A stretch of DNA of 47,676 nucleotides. Source: Egibacteraceae bacterium. GTDB taxonomy: Bacteria; Actinomycetota; Nitriliruptoria; Euzebyales; Egibacteraceae. The position numbers and the translations under genes were made by a program. The stretch covers positions 1 to 47,676 of the forward strand of contig DATLGH010000011.1 in NCBI GenBank assembly GCA_035540635.1, given 5' to 3'. The notes below the pieces were generated by a model, which saw nothing but the letters and a program-made list of their open reading frames with translations, searched no databases and was not told where the DNA came from. Below are positions 8,464-16,713 of this stretch, piece after piece; position 1 is the stretch's first letter; the number at the start of each line of letters is the position of its first letter.

Positions 8464-9584
8464 GACCTCTGGTCCGCGTCGTCGACGCGGGCCTCGGCGC
8501 GGGCGCGCACGTCCGCGTCGTCGTCAGCCGCGTGAGCGACCCCGCGCGACTGCGCTCCACGTGGGCCTCGTCGGGCGCGACGGTCGAGGATGTCGGGGGG
8601 CGACTGCACGCCACCACGACTGTGGAGGCGCTGGCCCGCGCCGCGGGTCGCACCTTCGAAGCCGACGAGGCGGGTGCGCTCGACCGGTCGCTCCGGGAAG
8701 CGGTGGCCGCCTGGGCCGGGCCCGCCCGCGAGGTTCCCCTGCCGAAGGGGGCGCTGCCGACGGGCCGGCGACCCCTCGTCATGGGCGTCGTGAACGTCAC
8801 GCCTGACTCCTTCTCCGACGGCGGCAAGCTCTACGGCTCGGGGCGGCCTCATCCGGACACCGCGCGCGACCACGCGCGCCGGCTGCTCACCGAGGGCGCC
8901 GACGTCATAGACGTGGGGGGCGAGTCCACCCGCCCCGGTGCGCAGCCCGTAAGCGAGCACGAGGAGCTCCAGCGCGTGCTGCCCGTCATCGAGAGCCTCG
9001 ACGGTGGCGCGGTCGTGAGCATCGACACGACGAAGCCGGCGGTCGCCCGCGCCGCGGTCAACGCGGGCGCGGTGATCGTGAACGACGTGTCCGGCGCGAC
9101 GAACCCGGAGCTGCTCGAGGTCGTCGCCGACACCGGAGCGGCGTACGTCCTCATGCACGCCCGGGGGGCCCCCCGCGACATGCAGTCGAGGGCCCGGTAC
9201 GACGACGTGGTCGCCGAGGTTTACGAGTACCTCACCGACGGCCTCCTGCGCTGCGCCGAGGCCGGCATCTACACCCAGCGCATCCTGGTCGACCCGGGGC
9301 TCGGCTTCGCGAAGACCGCCGAGCACAACGTCGCCCTGCTCCGGGCGCTGCGCCAGTTCCGGGGCCTCGGCCGGCCTGTGGTCATCGGGGCGAGCCGCAA
9401 GAGCTTCCTCGGCGAGCTCCTCGATGGCGCGGACGCCGCGGGCCGCCTCGAGGCAAGCCTCGCGTGCGCGGTGGTCGCCGTGGAGGCCGGTGCGTCGGTG
9501 ATCCGCGCGCACGACGTCGCGCCGACCGTGCGGGCCACCCGCGTGGCGCAGGCGATCAGCCGGCGGGTGGACGACTGGCGGTGA
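8460..9584 (+). CDS. folP: Dihydropteroate synthase with an N-terminal extension
   Basis: FolP condenses p-aminobenzoate with dihydropterin pyrophosphate to dihydropteroate and is the sulfonamide target. The catalytic domain begins at about residue 108 with GVVNVTPDSFSDGG. It continues with DVGGESTRPGA, VSIDTTKPAVA, NDVSGA, ILVDPGLGFAKT and VVIGASRKSFLGE. GTG at 8460 overlaps the folE stop and adds roughly 100 residues in front of the usual start; the frame gives no obviously better start near the catalytic domain. The extension contains VDAGLGAGAHVRVVVSRVSD and a helical segment around 60-90 and is not a domain I recognise. The neighbours folE, folB and folK complete the pathway section. Confidence 0.95.
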   Translation: MRPLVRVVDAGLGAGAHVRVVVSRVSDPARLRSTWASSGATVEDVGGRLHATTTVEALARAAGRTFEADEAGALDRSLREAVAAWAGPAREVPLPKGALPTGRRPLVMGVVNVTPDSFSDGGKLYGSGRPHPDTARDHARRLLTEGADVIDVGGESTRPGAQPVSEHEELQRVLPVIESLDGGAVVSIDTTKPAVARAAVNAGAVIVNDVSGATNPELLEVVADTGAAYVLMHARGAPRDMQSRARYDDVVAEVYEYLTDGLLRCAEAGIYTQRILVDPGLGFAKTAEHNVALLRALRQFRGLGRPVVIGASRKSFLGELLDGADAAGRLEASLACAVVAVEAGASVIRAHDVAPTVRATRVAQAISRRVDDWR

Positions 9585-9988
9585 CCCCCGCGCCGGGGTC
9601 CCTCGAGGCCGCGAACGACGCGTTCTACGCCGCCTTCGAGTCGCTCGACCTCGACCGCATGGACGTGCTGTGGGACCACGGCGAAGACGTCTTCTGCGTC
9701 CACCCGGGCAGCGAGCTCATCGCCGGCTGGGGGCCGGTGCGCCGGTCGTGGGCGGCGATCTTCTCCGCCACCGACTATCTTCAGTTCATCGTCACGGATG
9801 TGCGCGCGCGGGTCGAGACGGGGGTCCTCTCCTGCGTGGAGAACATCCTCACCCCCGGCCCGGACGAGGGCGGGCGCGGCTTCGGGGCCGGCCGGGCGGT
9901 GGCGACGAACGTCTTCTCGTGGCGCGAGGGGCACTGGCGGATGACCGCGCACCACGCGTCGCCGATCCTGCGCCCCGCCGCGTCGTAG
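9581..9988 (+). CDS. NTF2/SnoaL-like protein of the folate cluster
   Basis: A 135-residue protein with the fold signature of the NTF2/SnoaL superfamily. It has an N-terminal helix pair (EAANDAFYAAFESLDLDRMD), a strand with CVHPGSELIAGWGPVRRSW, and C-terminal strands with VFSWREGHWRMTAHHAS. Members include enzymes and binding proteins, so the fold does not define the reaction. It overlaps folP by 4 bases and lies between folP and folB. I recall similar genes at the same place in streptomycetes, which suggests a role linked to pterins. Cytoplasmic, no signal peptide. Confidence 0.75.
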   Translation: MTPAPGSLEAANDAFYAAFESLDLDRMDVLWDHGEDVFCVHPGSELIAGWGPVRRSWAAIFSATDYLQFIVTDVRARVETGVLSCVENILTPGPDEGGRGFGAGRAVATNVFSWREGHWRMTAHHASPILRPAAS

Positions 9989-9997
9989 GCGACGGAA

Positions 9998-10348
9998 GTG
10001 CACCCGCCACGCAAGGACGACGTCGGCGCCGAGGCCTTCTTCGCGCTCGACCTGCGGGTCGGACGGGTCACCGCTGTGGAGGAGTTCCCGCAGGCACGCA
10101 AGCCCGCATGCAAGCTCACGGTGGACTTCGGGCCCGCGGTCGGCAGCCTGCGCACGAGCGCGCAGGTCACCAACTACAGCGCCGAGGAACTGACGGGGCG
10201 GCTCGTCGTCGGCGCGATCAACCTGGGCCGCAAGACGATCGCGGGGTTCCGCAGCGAGTTCCTCGTCCTCGGGGCGATCCAAGCCGACGGGACGGTCCGC
10301 CTGCTCCAGGTGGAGGACGGCGTGGAGCCCGGCGCGCCGATCGCCTGA
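9998..10348 (+). CDS. CsaA-like tRNA-binding domain protein
   Basis: The 116-residue product is a single OB-fold tRNA-binding domain of the EMAP II / CsaA type. It has FFALDLRVGRVTAVEEFPQA near residues 14-33, KLTVDFG, TSAQVTNYSAEELTGRLVV and INLGRKTIAGFRSEFLVLG. Such stand-alone proteins bind tRNA or act as chaperone-like export factors (CsaA in Bacillus); which applies here is unknown. The start is a GTG ten bases after the NTF2-like gene, with a weak CGACGGA ribosome binding site. A large hairpin follows the gene, so the transcript from folE probably ends here. Confidence 0.85.
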   Translation: MHPPRKDDVGAEAFFALDLRVGRVTAVEEFPQARKPACKLTVDFGPAVGSLRTSAQVTNYSAEELTGRLVVGAINLGRKTIAGFRSEFLVLGAIQADGTVRLLQVEDGVEPGAPIA

Positions 10349-10364
10349 CGTCGCTTCGGGCACA

Positions 10365-10423
10365 GCCACCGCCGCCCTCCGGGGGGCGCTGCGCTCGGGA
10401 GAAGCCCCCCGGGCGGCGGTGGC
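10365..10423 (+). terminator. Large two-part hairpin between the tRNA-binding gene and folB
   Basis: A perfect 13-bp outer stem (10365-10377 with 10411-10423) encloses, after a 3-base bulge, a perfect 7-bp stem (10381-10387 with 10404-10410) and a 16-base loop. No T-run follows, as is usual for hairpin terminators in high-GC actinobacteria. It probably separates the folE-folP transcript from that starting before folB. Confidence 0.6.
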
Positions 10424-10456
10424 CCGTCGCCGGTGTGGGGGCCGGCGCCTCGCGGA

Positions 10457-10475
10457 TATGCTGCGCAAGGCCATG
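10457..10475 (+). promoter_or_regulatory. Candidate -10 box just before folB
   Basis: TATGCT at 10457-10462 fits TAnnnT and lies 10 bases before the ATG at 10473. The transcript would have a leader of only a few bases or none. Confidence 0.4.
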
Positions 10476-10850
10476 GACCGCATCGAGATCTCCGGCCTTC
10501 GCGCGTTCGGCCGCCACGGCGTGCACCCCGAGGAGCGGGAGCACGGCCAGACGTTCGAAGTCGACCTCGTCGTCGAGTGCGACCTGTCGGCCGCTGCCGT
10601 GTCCGACAGCCTGGTGGACACCGTCGACTACGACGCGCTAGCACGCCGGGTCGCCGAGGGGGTCACAACGACCCGTTTCGCACTGCTCGAGGCGCTCGCG
10701 GCCCACCTCGCCGGCGTCGTCCTGGCCGAGCCTGCCGTGTCCGCGGTCGAGGTGCGCGTCTCGAAGCCGGACCTTGTCCTGCCCGTGGAGGTGGGCGACG
10801 TGTCCGTCGTGCTGCGCCGCGCGCGGTCGGGGGCGCCGGGGCCCCCGTGA
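10473..10850 (+). CDS. folB: Dihydroneopterin aldolase
   Basis: FolB cleaves 7,8-dihydroneopterin to 6-hydroxymethyl-dihydropterin and glycolaldehyde. The 125-residue length and the blocks DRIEISGLRAFGRHGVHPEE (residues 2-21), DTVDYDALARRV and EVRVSKPDL are diagnostic, including the conserved Glu of the first block and the Lys of the last. ATG at 10473 places the family start exactly; an in-frame ATG at 10458 falls inside the proposed -10 box. It overlaps folK by 4 bases (GTGA). Confidence 0.95.
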   Translation: MDRIEISGLRAFGRHGVHPEEREHGQTFEVDLVVECDLSAAAVSDSLVDTVDYDALARRVAEGVTTTRFALLEALAAHLAGVVLAEPAVSAVEVRVSKPDLVLPVEVGDVSVVLRRARSGAPGPP

Positions 10851-11380
10851 GCGCGGTCATCCCGCCGATCGGCCACGAGGAGGTCGCCTACATCGGCCTG
10901 GGCAGCAACCTCGGCGACCGCCTCGACCACCTCCAGCGGGCCGTCGAGCGCCTGCACGCCGACGCGCGAACGGCCGTCGTCGCCGTCTCGAGCGTCTACC
11001 AGACCGACCCCGTCGCTGGTCCCGAGGACCAGGAGCCCTACCTCAACATCGCGGTGCGCGTCGCCACGCGCCGCTCGCCGGCGCGGCTGCTGCGCCTGTG
11101 CCACGACGTCGAGGCGGCAGGGGGCCGCACGCGGGGCGTCCGCTGGGGGCCGCGGACCATCGACGTCGACATCCTGCTCTACGGTCCGCGCACGGTCGTC
11201 ACGCGAAGCCTCGAGATCCCCCACCCGCGCCTGACCGAGCGCGCGTTCGCGCTCGTGCCGCTCATCGAGGTCGCGCCCGGCGAGGCGCTCCCCGACGGCA
11301 CGACCCTCACGACCGCGCTCGCGCGTCTCGCGCCGATCACCGGCGTGACGATGGTCGGGAGCCAGGTCCGCACCCCGTGA
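10847..11380 (+). CDS. folK: 2-amino-4-hydroxy-6-hydroxymethyldihydropteridine pyrophosphokinase
   Basis: FolK transfers pyrophosphate from ATP to 6-hydroxymethyl-dihydropterin. GLGSNLGDR lies at residues 17-25, SSVYQTDPVAG near 47, and the signature RWGPRTIDVDILLYG near 97-111 carries the magnesium-binding acidic pair. EIPHPRLTERAFALVPL follows. The 177-residue length is normal with a short N-terminal tail. The GTG start overlaps the folB stop and the gene's own stop overlaps the next start, so folB-folK-DUF2520-panC are tightly coupled. Confidence 0.96.
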   Translation: MSAVIPPIGHEEVAYIGLGSNLGDRLDHLQRAVERLHADARTAVVAVSSVYQTDPVAGPEDQEPYLNIAVRVATRRSPARLLRLCHDVEAAGGRTRGVRWGPRTIDVDILLYGPRTVVTRSLEIPHPRLTERAFALVPLIEVAPGEALPDGTTLTTALARLAPITGVTMVGSQVRTP

Positions 11381-12249
11381 AGCGCACCGCCATCATCGGA
11401 CCCGGCCGGGTGGGGACCGCGCTCGGCATCGCGCTCGACCGCGCCGGCTACGACGTCGCGGCGGTCGCCGGACGCGGCGCCCCCAGCCTCGCCGGGTTCC
11501 GCCGGCGGCTGCCCGGCGCCGCCGCCATGCCCGCCGCGGAGGCTGCCCGGACCGCGGAGCTCGTGCTCGTCTGCGTGCCCGACGACGCGCTCGGCGACCT
11601 CGTCCGCGGCGTGGCCGCCGCCGACGGCGTGGCGGAGGGCAGCCGCTGGGTCCATGTGGCCGGCGGTCACGGCACGGACGTCCTGCGCCCCGCCCGGCTC
11701 GCCGGCGCGCGGGTCGCCGCCTGCCACCCGGCCCAGACCTTCCCCGACCCCGACGCCGGCGCTGCGCGCCTCCCCGGGACCTCCTGGGCGGTGACCGCCG
11801 AACCGGCGGACCTCGGCTGGGCGCGGGTGCTCGTCACCGACCTCGGCGGCAGTCCGATGACCCTGCCGCCCGACGCCCGAACGCTCTACCACACCGGCCT
11901 GGTGATCGGCGCGAACGCCACGTCCACCGTCGTGACGCTGGCCCGCGAGCTGCTGCTCGGGGCGGGCGTGTCGGACCCCGCCGCCTTCCTCGGGCCCCTT
12001 GCCACCACGGCGGCGGCCAACGCCGCCGAGCGGGGTGCCGGGGCCCTCACCGGCCCGGTCCGCCGGGGCGACGCCGCGACGGTCGCTCGCCAGGTGGACG
12101 AGCTGCGCACCGCCATGCCCGAGGCGGTCGACGCCTACCTCGAGCTCGCCCGCCTAGCCCTGCGCCACGCCCGGCGCGCCGGCCTCGACGACGATGCCGC
12201 CGCCGCGGTCGCCCGCGTCCTCGGGCGGGCCCGCGAGGAGGGCCGGTGA
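11377..12249 (+). CDS. DUF2520 / PanG-like putative ketopantoate reductase
   Basis: The 290-residue protein has an N-terminal Rossmann domain (GPGRVG at residues 8-13, then VLVCVPDDALGDLV near 57-70). Its C-terminal helical half has CHPAQTFPDP near 115 and TLYHTGLVIGANATSTVVTL near 170-190, the pattern of COG5495/DUF2520. Some members of this family, for example in Francisella, are the ketopantoate reductase PanG, which makes pantoate with NADPH. Its position immediately before panC and panD supports that role here. The M. tuberculosis counterpart Rv3603c sits in the same place. Assignment of the reaction is inference; the family call is firm. Confidence 0.85.
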   Translation: MKRTAIIGPGRVGTALGIALDRAGYDVAAVAGRGAPSLAGFRRRLPGAAAMPAAEAARTAELVLVCVPDDALGDLVRGVAAADGVAEGSRWVHVAGGHGTDVLRPARLAGARVAACHPAQTFPDPDAGAARLPGTSWAVTAEPADLGWARVLVTDLGGSPMTLPPDARTLYHTGLVIGANATSTVVTLARELLLGAGVSDPAAFLGPLATTAAANAAERGAGALTGPVRRGDAATVARQVDELRTAMPEAVDAYLELARLALRHARRAGLDDDAAAAVARVLGRAREEGR

Positions 12250-13112
12250 GAGCGGTCCGCACGGTCGGCGCGCTGCGGGCCGCTCTGGCGCCGCAACGGC
12301 GGGCGGGGGCGCGCGTGGGCCTGGTTCCCACCATGGGCGCGCTCCACGACGGCCACGTCCGGCTCGTGTCCCGCATGGTCGGGGAGTGCGACGTCGCGGT
12401 CGTGAGCATCTTCGTCAACCCGCTCCAGTTCGCCCCGGGGGAGGACTTTGCGACCTACCCCCGTGACCTCGACGCCGACGTCGCGCTGCTCGACCGCCTC
12501 GGCGTGGACGTCGTGTTCTGCCCCGAAGCCGACTTCGCCCCCGCCTTGGTCACCGTGCGCGTCGGCGCGCTGGGGGGCGTGCTCGACGGGGTGAGCCGCC
12601 CCGGCCACTTCGACGGGGTGGCGACGATCGTGACGAAGCTGCTCAACGCCGTGCAGCCGCAACGCGCCTACTTCGGCGAGAAGGACTACCAGCAGCTCGT
12701 CGTGTTGCGGGCGGTGGCGACCGACCTCGCGGTCCCCGTGGAGATCGTCACCTGCCCGACCGTGCGGGACGCCGACGGCCTGGCCCTGTCGAGCCGCAAC
12801 GCCTATCTGTCCCCCTCCCAGCGGGCGGCCGCCGTGGCGCTGCCGGAATCGCTGCGCCACGTCGCCGGGTCGTGGGCAGGTGACGCCGACGCGGCCCGCG
12901 ACGCCCTGCGCCGTAGACTGGAGCGCGCGCCCGGTGTCCGCCTCGACTACGCGGAGGTCTGCGACCCCGAGACCCTCGAACCGTTGGAGGGCGTCGTGGA
13001 GGGCCCGGCGCAGGCGCTCGTCGCCGCCTACGTGGGTACGACGCGCCTCATCGACAACATCCGGTTGGAGCCTCGACCGGTCGAGCGGCACAGGAGCTCG
13101 GCCGAGGACTGA
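12246..13112 (+). CDS. panC: Pantothenate synthetase
   Basis: PanC joins pantoate and beta-alanine with ATP via pantoyl-adenylate. PTMGALHDGH at residues 28-37 holds the HxGH-type nucleotide site, IFVNPLQFAPGEDFATYPRD follows, and FGEKDYQQL and SSRNAYLS (KMSKS-like) complete the active site. The length of 288 residues is normal. GTG start in a 4-base overlap with the PanG-like gene; panD follows after 21 bases. Confidence 0.97.
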   Translation: MRAVRTVGALRAALAPQRRAGARVGLVPTMGALHDGHVRLVSRMVGECDVAVVSIFVNPLQFAPGEDFATYPRDLDADVALLDRLGVDVVFCPEADFAPALVTVRVGALGGVLDGVSRPGHFDGVATIVTKLLNAVQPQRAYFGEKDYQQLVVLRAVATDLAVPVEIVTCPTVRDADGLALSSRNAYLSPSQRAAAVALPESLRHVAGSWAGDADAARDALRRRLERAPGVRLDYAEVCDPETLEPLEGVVEGPAQALVAAYVGTTRLIDNIRLEPRPVERHRSSAED

Positions 13113-13133
13113 CACGGGAAAGTAGCGACACGC

Positions 13134-13535
13134 ATGTTCCGCACCCTCATGAAGTCCAAGCTGCACCGCGCCACCGTCACCGGCGCCGACCTGCACTACG
13201 TGGGGTCGATCACGCTCGATCCCGACCTCATGGACGCGGCCGACCTCCTCGACCACGAGCGGGTGCAGGTCGTCGACATCGACAACGGCGCGCGGCTGGA
13301 GACCTACGTGATCGCCGGCGAGCGCGGCTCCGGCGAGGTGTGCCTGAACGGGGCCGCCGCACGGCTCGTCCAGCCCGGCGACAGGGTCATCGTGATCTCC
13401 TACGCCACCTACACCGAGGCCGAGGCGCGAGCGCACGTCCCGACCGTCGTGTACTGCGACGACGGCAACCGCCCGCTGCGCGGCGCCGCGGAGCAGGCCC
13501 GCACGACCGTCGAGGACGCCCTGGCGGCGTCATGA
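13134..13535 (+). CDS. panD: Aspartate 1-decarboxylase
   Basis: PanD makes beta-alanine for pantothenate. It is a pyruvoyl enzyme made by self-cleavage between G24 and S25; the cleavage context YVGSIT is present, as are K9, the Arg of GARLETY and [20 protein letters not shown]. The 133 residues are normal. GGGAAAG lies upstream of the ATG. The stop overlaps nadC (ATGA). Confidence 0.97.
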   Translation: MFRTLMKSKLHRATVTGADLHYVGSITLDPDLMDAADLLDHERVQVVDIDNGARLETYVIAGERGSGEVCLNGAAARLVQPGDRVIVISYATYTEAEARAHVPTVVYCDDGNRPLRGAAEQARTTVEDALAAS

Positions 13536-14383
13536 CCCACCTGCTGGAGGACGTCGTCGCGATCGCGCTCGCCGAGGACCTCGGCCACGGCGGCGACCGC
13601 ACCTCGTCGGCCACGGTGGCGGCCGACGCCACGGCGCGCGCCGCGTTCGTCGCGCGAAAGGCGGGCGTCGTCGCCGGCCTCGCCGCCGCCGCCGCCGTCT
13701 TCGCCGCCGTCGATGCGACGGTGCGGTTCACCCCGCGCGTGACCGACGGCGCGCACGTCGAGGCCGGCGCCACGATCGCCTGCGTGTCCGGCCGCACCCG
13801 GTCGCTGCTGGCGGGGGAGCGCACCGCCCTCAACCTCCTGTCGCACCTGTCGGGGGTCGCGACGATCACCGCCCGCTACGTCGAGGCGGTGGCGGGCACG
13901 GGCTGCGTCGTGCGTGACACGCGCAAGACGCTGCCGGGGCTGCGCGCGCTGCAGAAGGCGGCGGTGACCGCCGGCGGGGGGGCAAACCATCGCAGCGGTC
14001 TCCACGACGCGTTGCTCGTCAAGGACAACCACGCCGTCGCGGTCGGCGGTGTCGGCGTCGCGACGAAGGCCGCGCTGGCGGGCGCGGACGGCCGGCCCGT
14101 GCAGGTCGAGGTGGACGACCTCGACGAGCTCGACGAGGCGCTCGTCGCCGGGGCCCGCGCCGTGCTCCTCGACAACTTCGGGCTCGACGACCTGCGGCGG
14201 GCGGTCGCCCGCGCCCGCGGGGAGCCCGAGCACGTGTTCGTCGAGGCGAGCGGCGGGATCGACCTCGACACGGTGCGCGGGGTCGCCGGGACCGGTGTGG
14301 ACGCGGTGGCCGTCGGGGCCCTCACCCACTCGCCGCGGGCGCTCGACATCGGCCTCGACGTGGTACCCGGCGGGAAGCGCTGA
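13532..14383 (+). CDS. nadC: Nicotinate-nucleotide pyrophosphorylase (carboxylating)
   Basis: Quinolinate phosphoribosyltransferase makes nicotinate mononucleotide from quinolinate and PRPP in NAD synthesis. Diagnostic blocks are [13 protein letters not shown] near the N-terminus, [59 protein letters not shown] and [12 protein letters not shown]. The length of 283 residues is normal. nadA and nadB are not in the window, so nadC has been placed within the pantothenate/CoA run, starting in the panD stop codon. Confidence 0.96.
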   Translation: MTHLLEDVVAIALAEDLGHGGDRTSSATVAADATARAAFVARKAGVVAGLAAAAAVFAAVDATVRFTPRVTDGAHVEAGATIACVSGRTRSLLAGERTALNLLSHLSGVATITARYVEAVAGTGCVVRDTRKTLPGLRALQKAAVTAGGGANHRSGLHDALLVKDNHAVAVGGVGVATKAALAGADGRPVQVEVDDLDELDEALVAGARAVLLDNFGLDDLRRAVARARGEPEHVFVEASGGIDLDTVRGVAGTGVDAVAVGALTHSPRALDIGLDVVPGGKR

Positions 14384-14384
14384 C

Positions 14385-15152
14385 GTGCTGCTCGCCGTCG
14401 ACGTGGGCAACTCCCAGACCGTGATCGGCGTGTTCAGCGGCGACGAGCTCGTCGAGCACTGGCGAATCTCGACCGAGGCGCACCGCACCCCCGACGAGCT
14501 GGCGCTGCTCTTCGGCGGCCTCATGTCGTTCGCCGACCTGTCCTTCTCGAAGAACGTCCACGGCGTCGTCGCGTGCTCGGTCGTGCCCGTCGTCACCGAG
14601 ATGCTGCGGGTCATGACGCACAAGTACTTTCACTTCCTGCCGGTCTTCGTCGGTCCCGGTGTGCGCACCGGCATGGCCGTGGTCGTCGACAACCCCCGGG
14701 AGGTGGGCGCCGACCGGCTCGTCAACGCGCTCGCGGCCTACGAGTTCCACGGCGGCCCGGGCGTCGTGGTCGACTTCGGCACCGCGACGAGCTTCGACGT
14801 CTACACGGGCAAGGGCGAGTTCATCGGCGGCGCCATCGCGCCCGGGGTCGCCACCTCCCTCGCCGCGCTGTCGGCCAAGGGCGCGCAGCTTCCGCGCATC
14901 GAGCTCGTCGAACCCGCCCGCACGGTGGGCCGCAGCACGGTGGAGGCGATGCGGGTGGGGGCCGTGTACGGCTTTGCGGGCGCCGTCGACCGCATCGTCG
15001 AGGAGCTCGCCGCGGAGCTCGACGCGGACCCCGTCGTGATCGCCACCGGCGGGCTCGCGCCGCCGATCGTGCGGGCCTGCCGCACCATCGACCACCACGA
15101 CCCCTGGCTCACCCTGCGCGGCCTGCAGATCATTTGGGACCGCAACACCTGA
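14385..15152 (+). CDS. coaX: Type III pantothenate kinase
   Basis: CoaX phosphorylates pantothenate, the first step from pantothenate to CoA; type III enzymes have an ASKHA fold and resist CoA feedback. LLAVDVGNSQTVIGVF at the N-terminus is the phosphate-binding block, VGADRLVNALAA and VVVDFGTATSFDVY the central ones, and FIGGAIAPGVATSLAAL the third. The length of 255 residues is normal. GTG start directly after nadC with GGGAAGCGC as ribosome binding site. With panC, panD and the DUF2520 gene it covers the pantothenate-to-phosphopantothenate section. Confidence 0.96.
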   Translation: MLLAVDVGNSQTVIGVFSGDELVEHWRISTEAHRTPDELALLFGGLMSFADLSFSKNVHGVVACSVVPVVTEMLRVMTHKYFHFLPVFVGPGVRTGMAVVVDNPREVGADRLVNALAAYEFHGGPGVVVDFGTATSFDVYTGKGEFIGGAIAPGVATSLAALSAKGAQLPRIELVEPARTVGRSTVEAMRVGAVYGFAGAVDRIVEELAAELDADPVVIATGGLAPPIVRACRTIDHHDPWLTLRGLQIIWDRNT

Positions 15153-15167
15153 GCCGGCCCGTTCGCG

Positions 15168-15184
15168 TACCCTCGCGACCGATG
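15168..15184 (+). promoter_or_regulatory. -10 box giving a probable leaderless transcript of the DUF885 gene
   Basis: TACCCT at 15168-15173 is followed after 8 bases by the ATG at 15182. There is no ribosome binding site between them. Confidence 0.5.
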
Positions 15185-16699
15185 ATCGCTCCACGACTTC
15201 GCGCCGTCTGCGACCTCCAGATGCCCGCCGCCCGCGAGAACGCCGGGCTCCACGAGTACGACGGGCGGGTGGCCGACCTGTCGCCCGACGGCGTGAAGGC
15301 CTGTCTCGCCGGCCTCGGCGGTCCGCCCCTCGACGACGCCCACGACGAGGCGCACCTCACCGCGTTCGAAGGCTACCTGCGCGTCGTCTTCGACGAGCTC
15401 GCCCTCCACCGGCGCAACCCCCGCCTGCTGCTCGCCAACCTCGACGTCTCGTCCTACGCGCGCGAGTACGCCCCCGCCCACGAGCGTGCCGAAGCGCTGC
15501 GCCGCCACGTCGCGGGGTGGCCCGACGCGATCGACGCGGGACTCGATTCGCTCGACGCGGTGCCGGCCCCGACCGCCGCGGCGCTCCTGCCCTCCGCGCG
15601 CGGGCTCGCGGAGCCCCTCGGCACGGGCACGCCGGAGGAGGCGGCCGCCCACGCCGCGCACGGGCGCTTCGTCGCCCACCTCGAGCGGGCGGCGGCGAGC
15701 GGCGACCCCGACCCCGCCCTCGGCGGGCGCCCGCTGGCGCGGCTGCTCGGCGCGCCCGAGGCGATGGCGGTGACCCTCGACGACCTGCTCGCGCGGGCCG
15801 AGCGCGAGCGCGAGCGCCTCGACGCGCTCCTCACCGACGCGTGCGGTCGCGTCCTGCCCGGGGTCGGCGTCCGCGCGGCGATGCGACAGCTGACGAGCGA
15901 CCACCCCGACGCCGGCGGGGTCCTCGACGCGGCGACGGACCTCACCGACGAGGTGCTCGCCTTCACCGCGGAGCGCGGCCTCGTCGGTCACGTCACCGAG
16001 GGCGTCGTGCGCGTCGCACCGAGCCCGCCCTCCCGCCGCTGGGCGACCGCGATGATCTCGTGGGCGGCGCCGTTCGAGCCCGACGGGCCCTCCTTCTACC
16101 TCATCACCCCGCCCGACCCCTCCTGGACCCCCGAACGCCAGGACGGCTGGCTCGCCGCGTTCAGCCACACGAGCCTGCCGGCCACGACCGCTCACGAGGT
16201 CGCACCGGGCCACTTCACCCACAGCCGCATGCTCCGCGAGGCCCCCGGGGACGTCCGCAAGGCGCTGCACTCCCCGGCGTTCGTCGAGGGCTGGGCCCAC
16301 TACGGCGAGGAGCTGCTCGTCGAGGAGGGCTTTCGCGCCGAGGACCCCCGCTACGCCGCAGGGGTGGCGATGAAGGCCCTGCTGCGCGTCGTGCGCCTCA
16401 TCGTGTCGATCGGCGTCCACTCCCGGGCCATGGGTCTCGACGAGGCGGTCCGCCTGTTCGAGCGCCACGCGCACCTGCGCGCGCCCGCCGCGGAGGCCGA
16501 GGCCAACCGCGCGACCTTCGATCCCACCTACGGTCGCTACACCTGGGGCAAGCTCGTCATCCGCGACCTGCGGGACGAGGCCCGCAGGCGGTGGGGCGCG
16601 GGCTTCTCCCTCGCCCGGTTCCACCGGGCCCTGCTCGACCTCGGCGCGCCGCCCCTTGGCCTCGCCCGTGCGGCGCTCGACGACGCACCGTTCGTCTAG
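15182..16699 (+). CDS. DUF885-family putative metallopeptidase
   Basis: The 505-residue protein belongs to the DUF885 group, alpha-helical proteins with a metallopeptidase-like site. HEVAPGH at residues 338-344 gives the HExxxGH zinc pattern, and FVEGWAHYGEELLVEEGF about 30 residues later supplies the third ligand region. A helical N-terminal half and the block NRATFDPTYGRYTWGKL near residue 440 also fit. Substrates of this family are mostly unknown. No signal peptide is visible, so it is probably cytoplasmic. Start at ATG 15182 with a -10 box 8 bases before; the frame is open upstream through coaX but in the wrong frame for it. Confidence 0.85.
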   Translation: MIAPRLRAVCDLQMPAARENAGLHEYDGRVADLSPDGVKACLAGLGGPPLDDAHDEAHLTAFEGYLRVVFDELALHRRNPRLLLANLDVSSYAREYAPAHERAEALRRHVAGWPDAIDAGLDSLDAVPAPTAAALLPSARGLAEPLGTGTPEEAAAHAAHGRFVAHLERAAASGDPDPALGGRPLARLLGAPEAMAVTLDDLLARAERERERLDALLTDACGRVLPGVGVRAAMRQLTSDHPDAGGVLDAATDLTDEVLAFTAERGLVGHVTEGVVRVAPSPPSRRWATAMISWAAPFEPDGPSFYLITPPDPSWTPERQDGWLAAFSHTSLPATTAHEVAPGHFTHSRMLREAPGDVRKALHSPAFVEGWAHYGEELLVEEGFRAEDPRYAAGVAMKALLRVVRLIVSIGVHSRAMGLDEAVRLFERHAHLRAPAAEAEANRATFDPTYGRYTWGKLVIRDLRDEARRRWGAGFSLARFHRALLDLGAPPLGLARAALDDAPFV

Positions 16700-16713
16700 T
16701 CTCGCGCTCCATG
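16697..16713 (+). promoter_or_regulatory. -10 box giving a probable leaderless lysS transcript
   Basis: TAGTCT at 16697-16702 overlaps the stop codon of the DUF885 gene and is followed after 8 bases by the ATG at 16711, with no ribosome binding site. Confidence 0.5.

Noticed and set aside
9464-9580. Upstream extension of the NTF2-like gene inside folP
   Set aside because: The frame is open but the GTG at 9581 overlapping the folP stop gives the natural protein start; the upstream part is an out-of-frame reading of folP.
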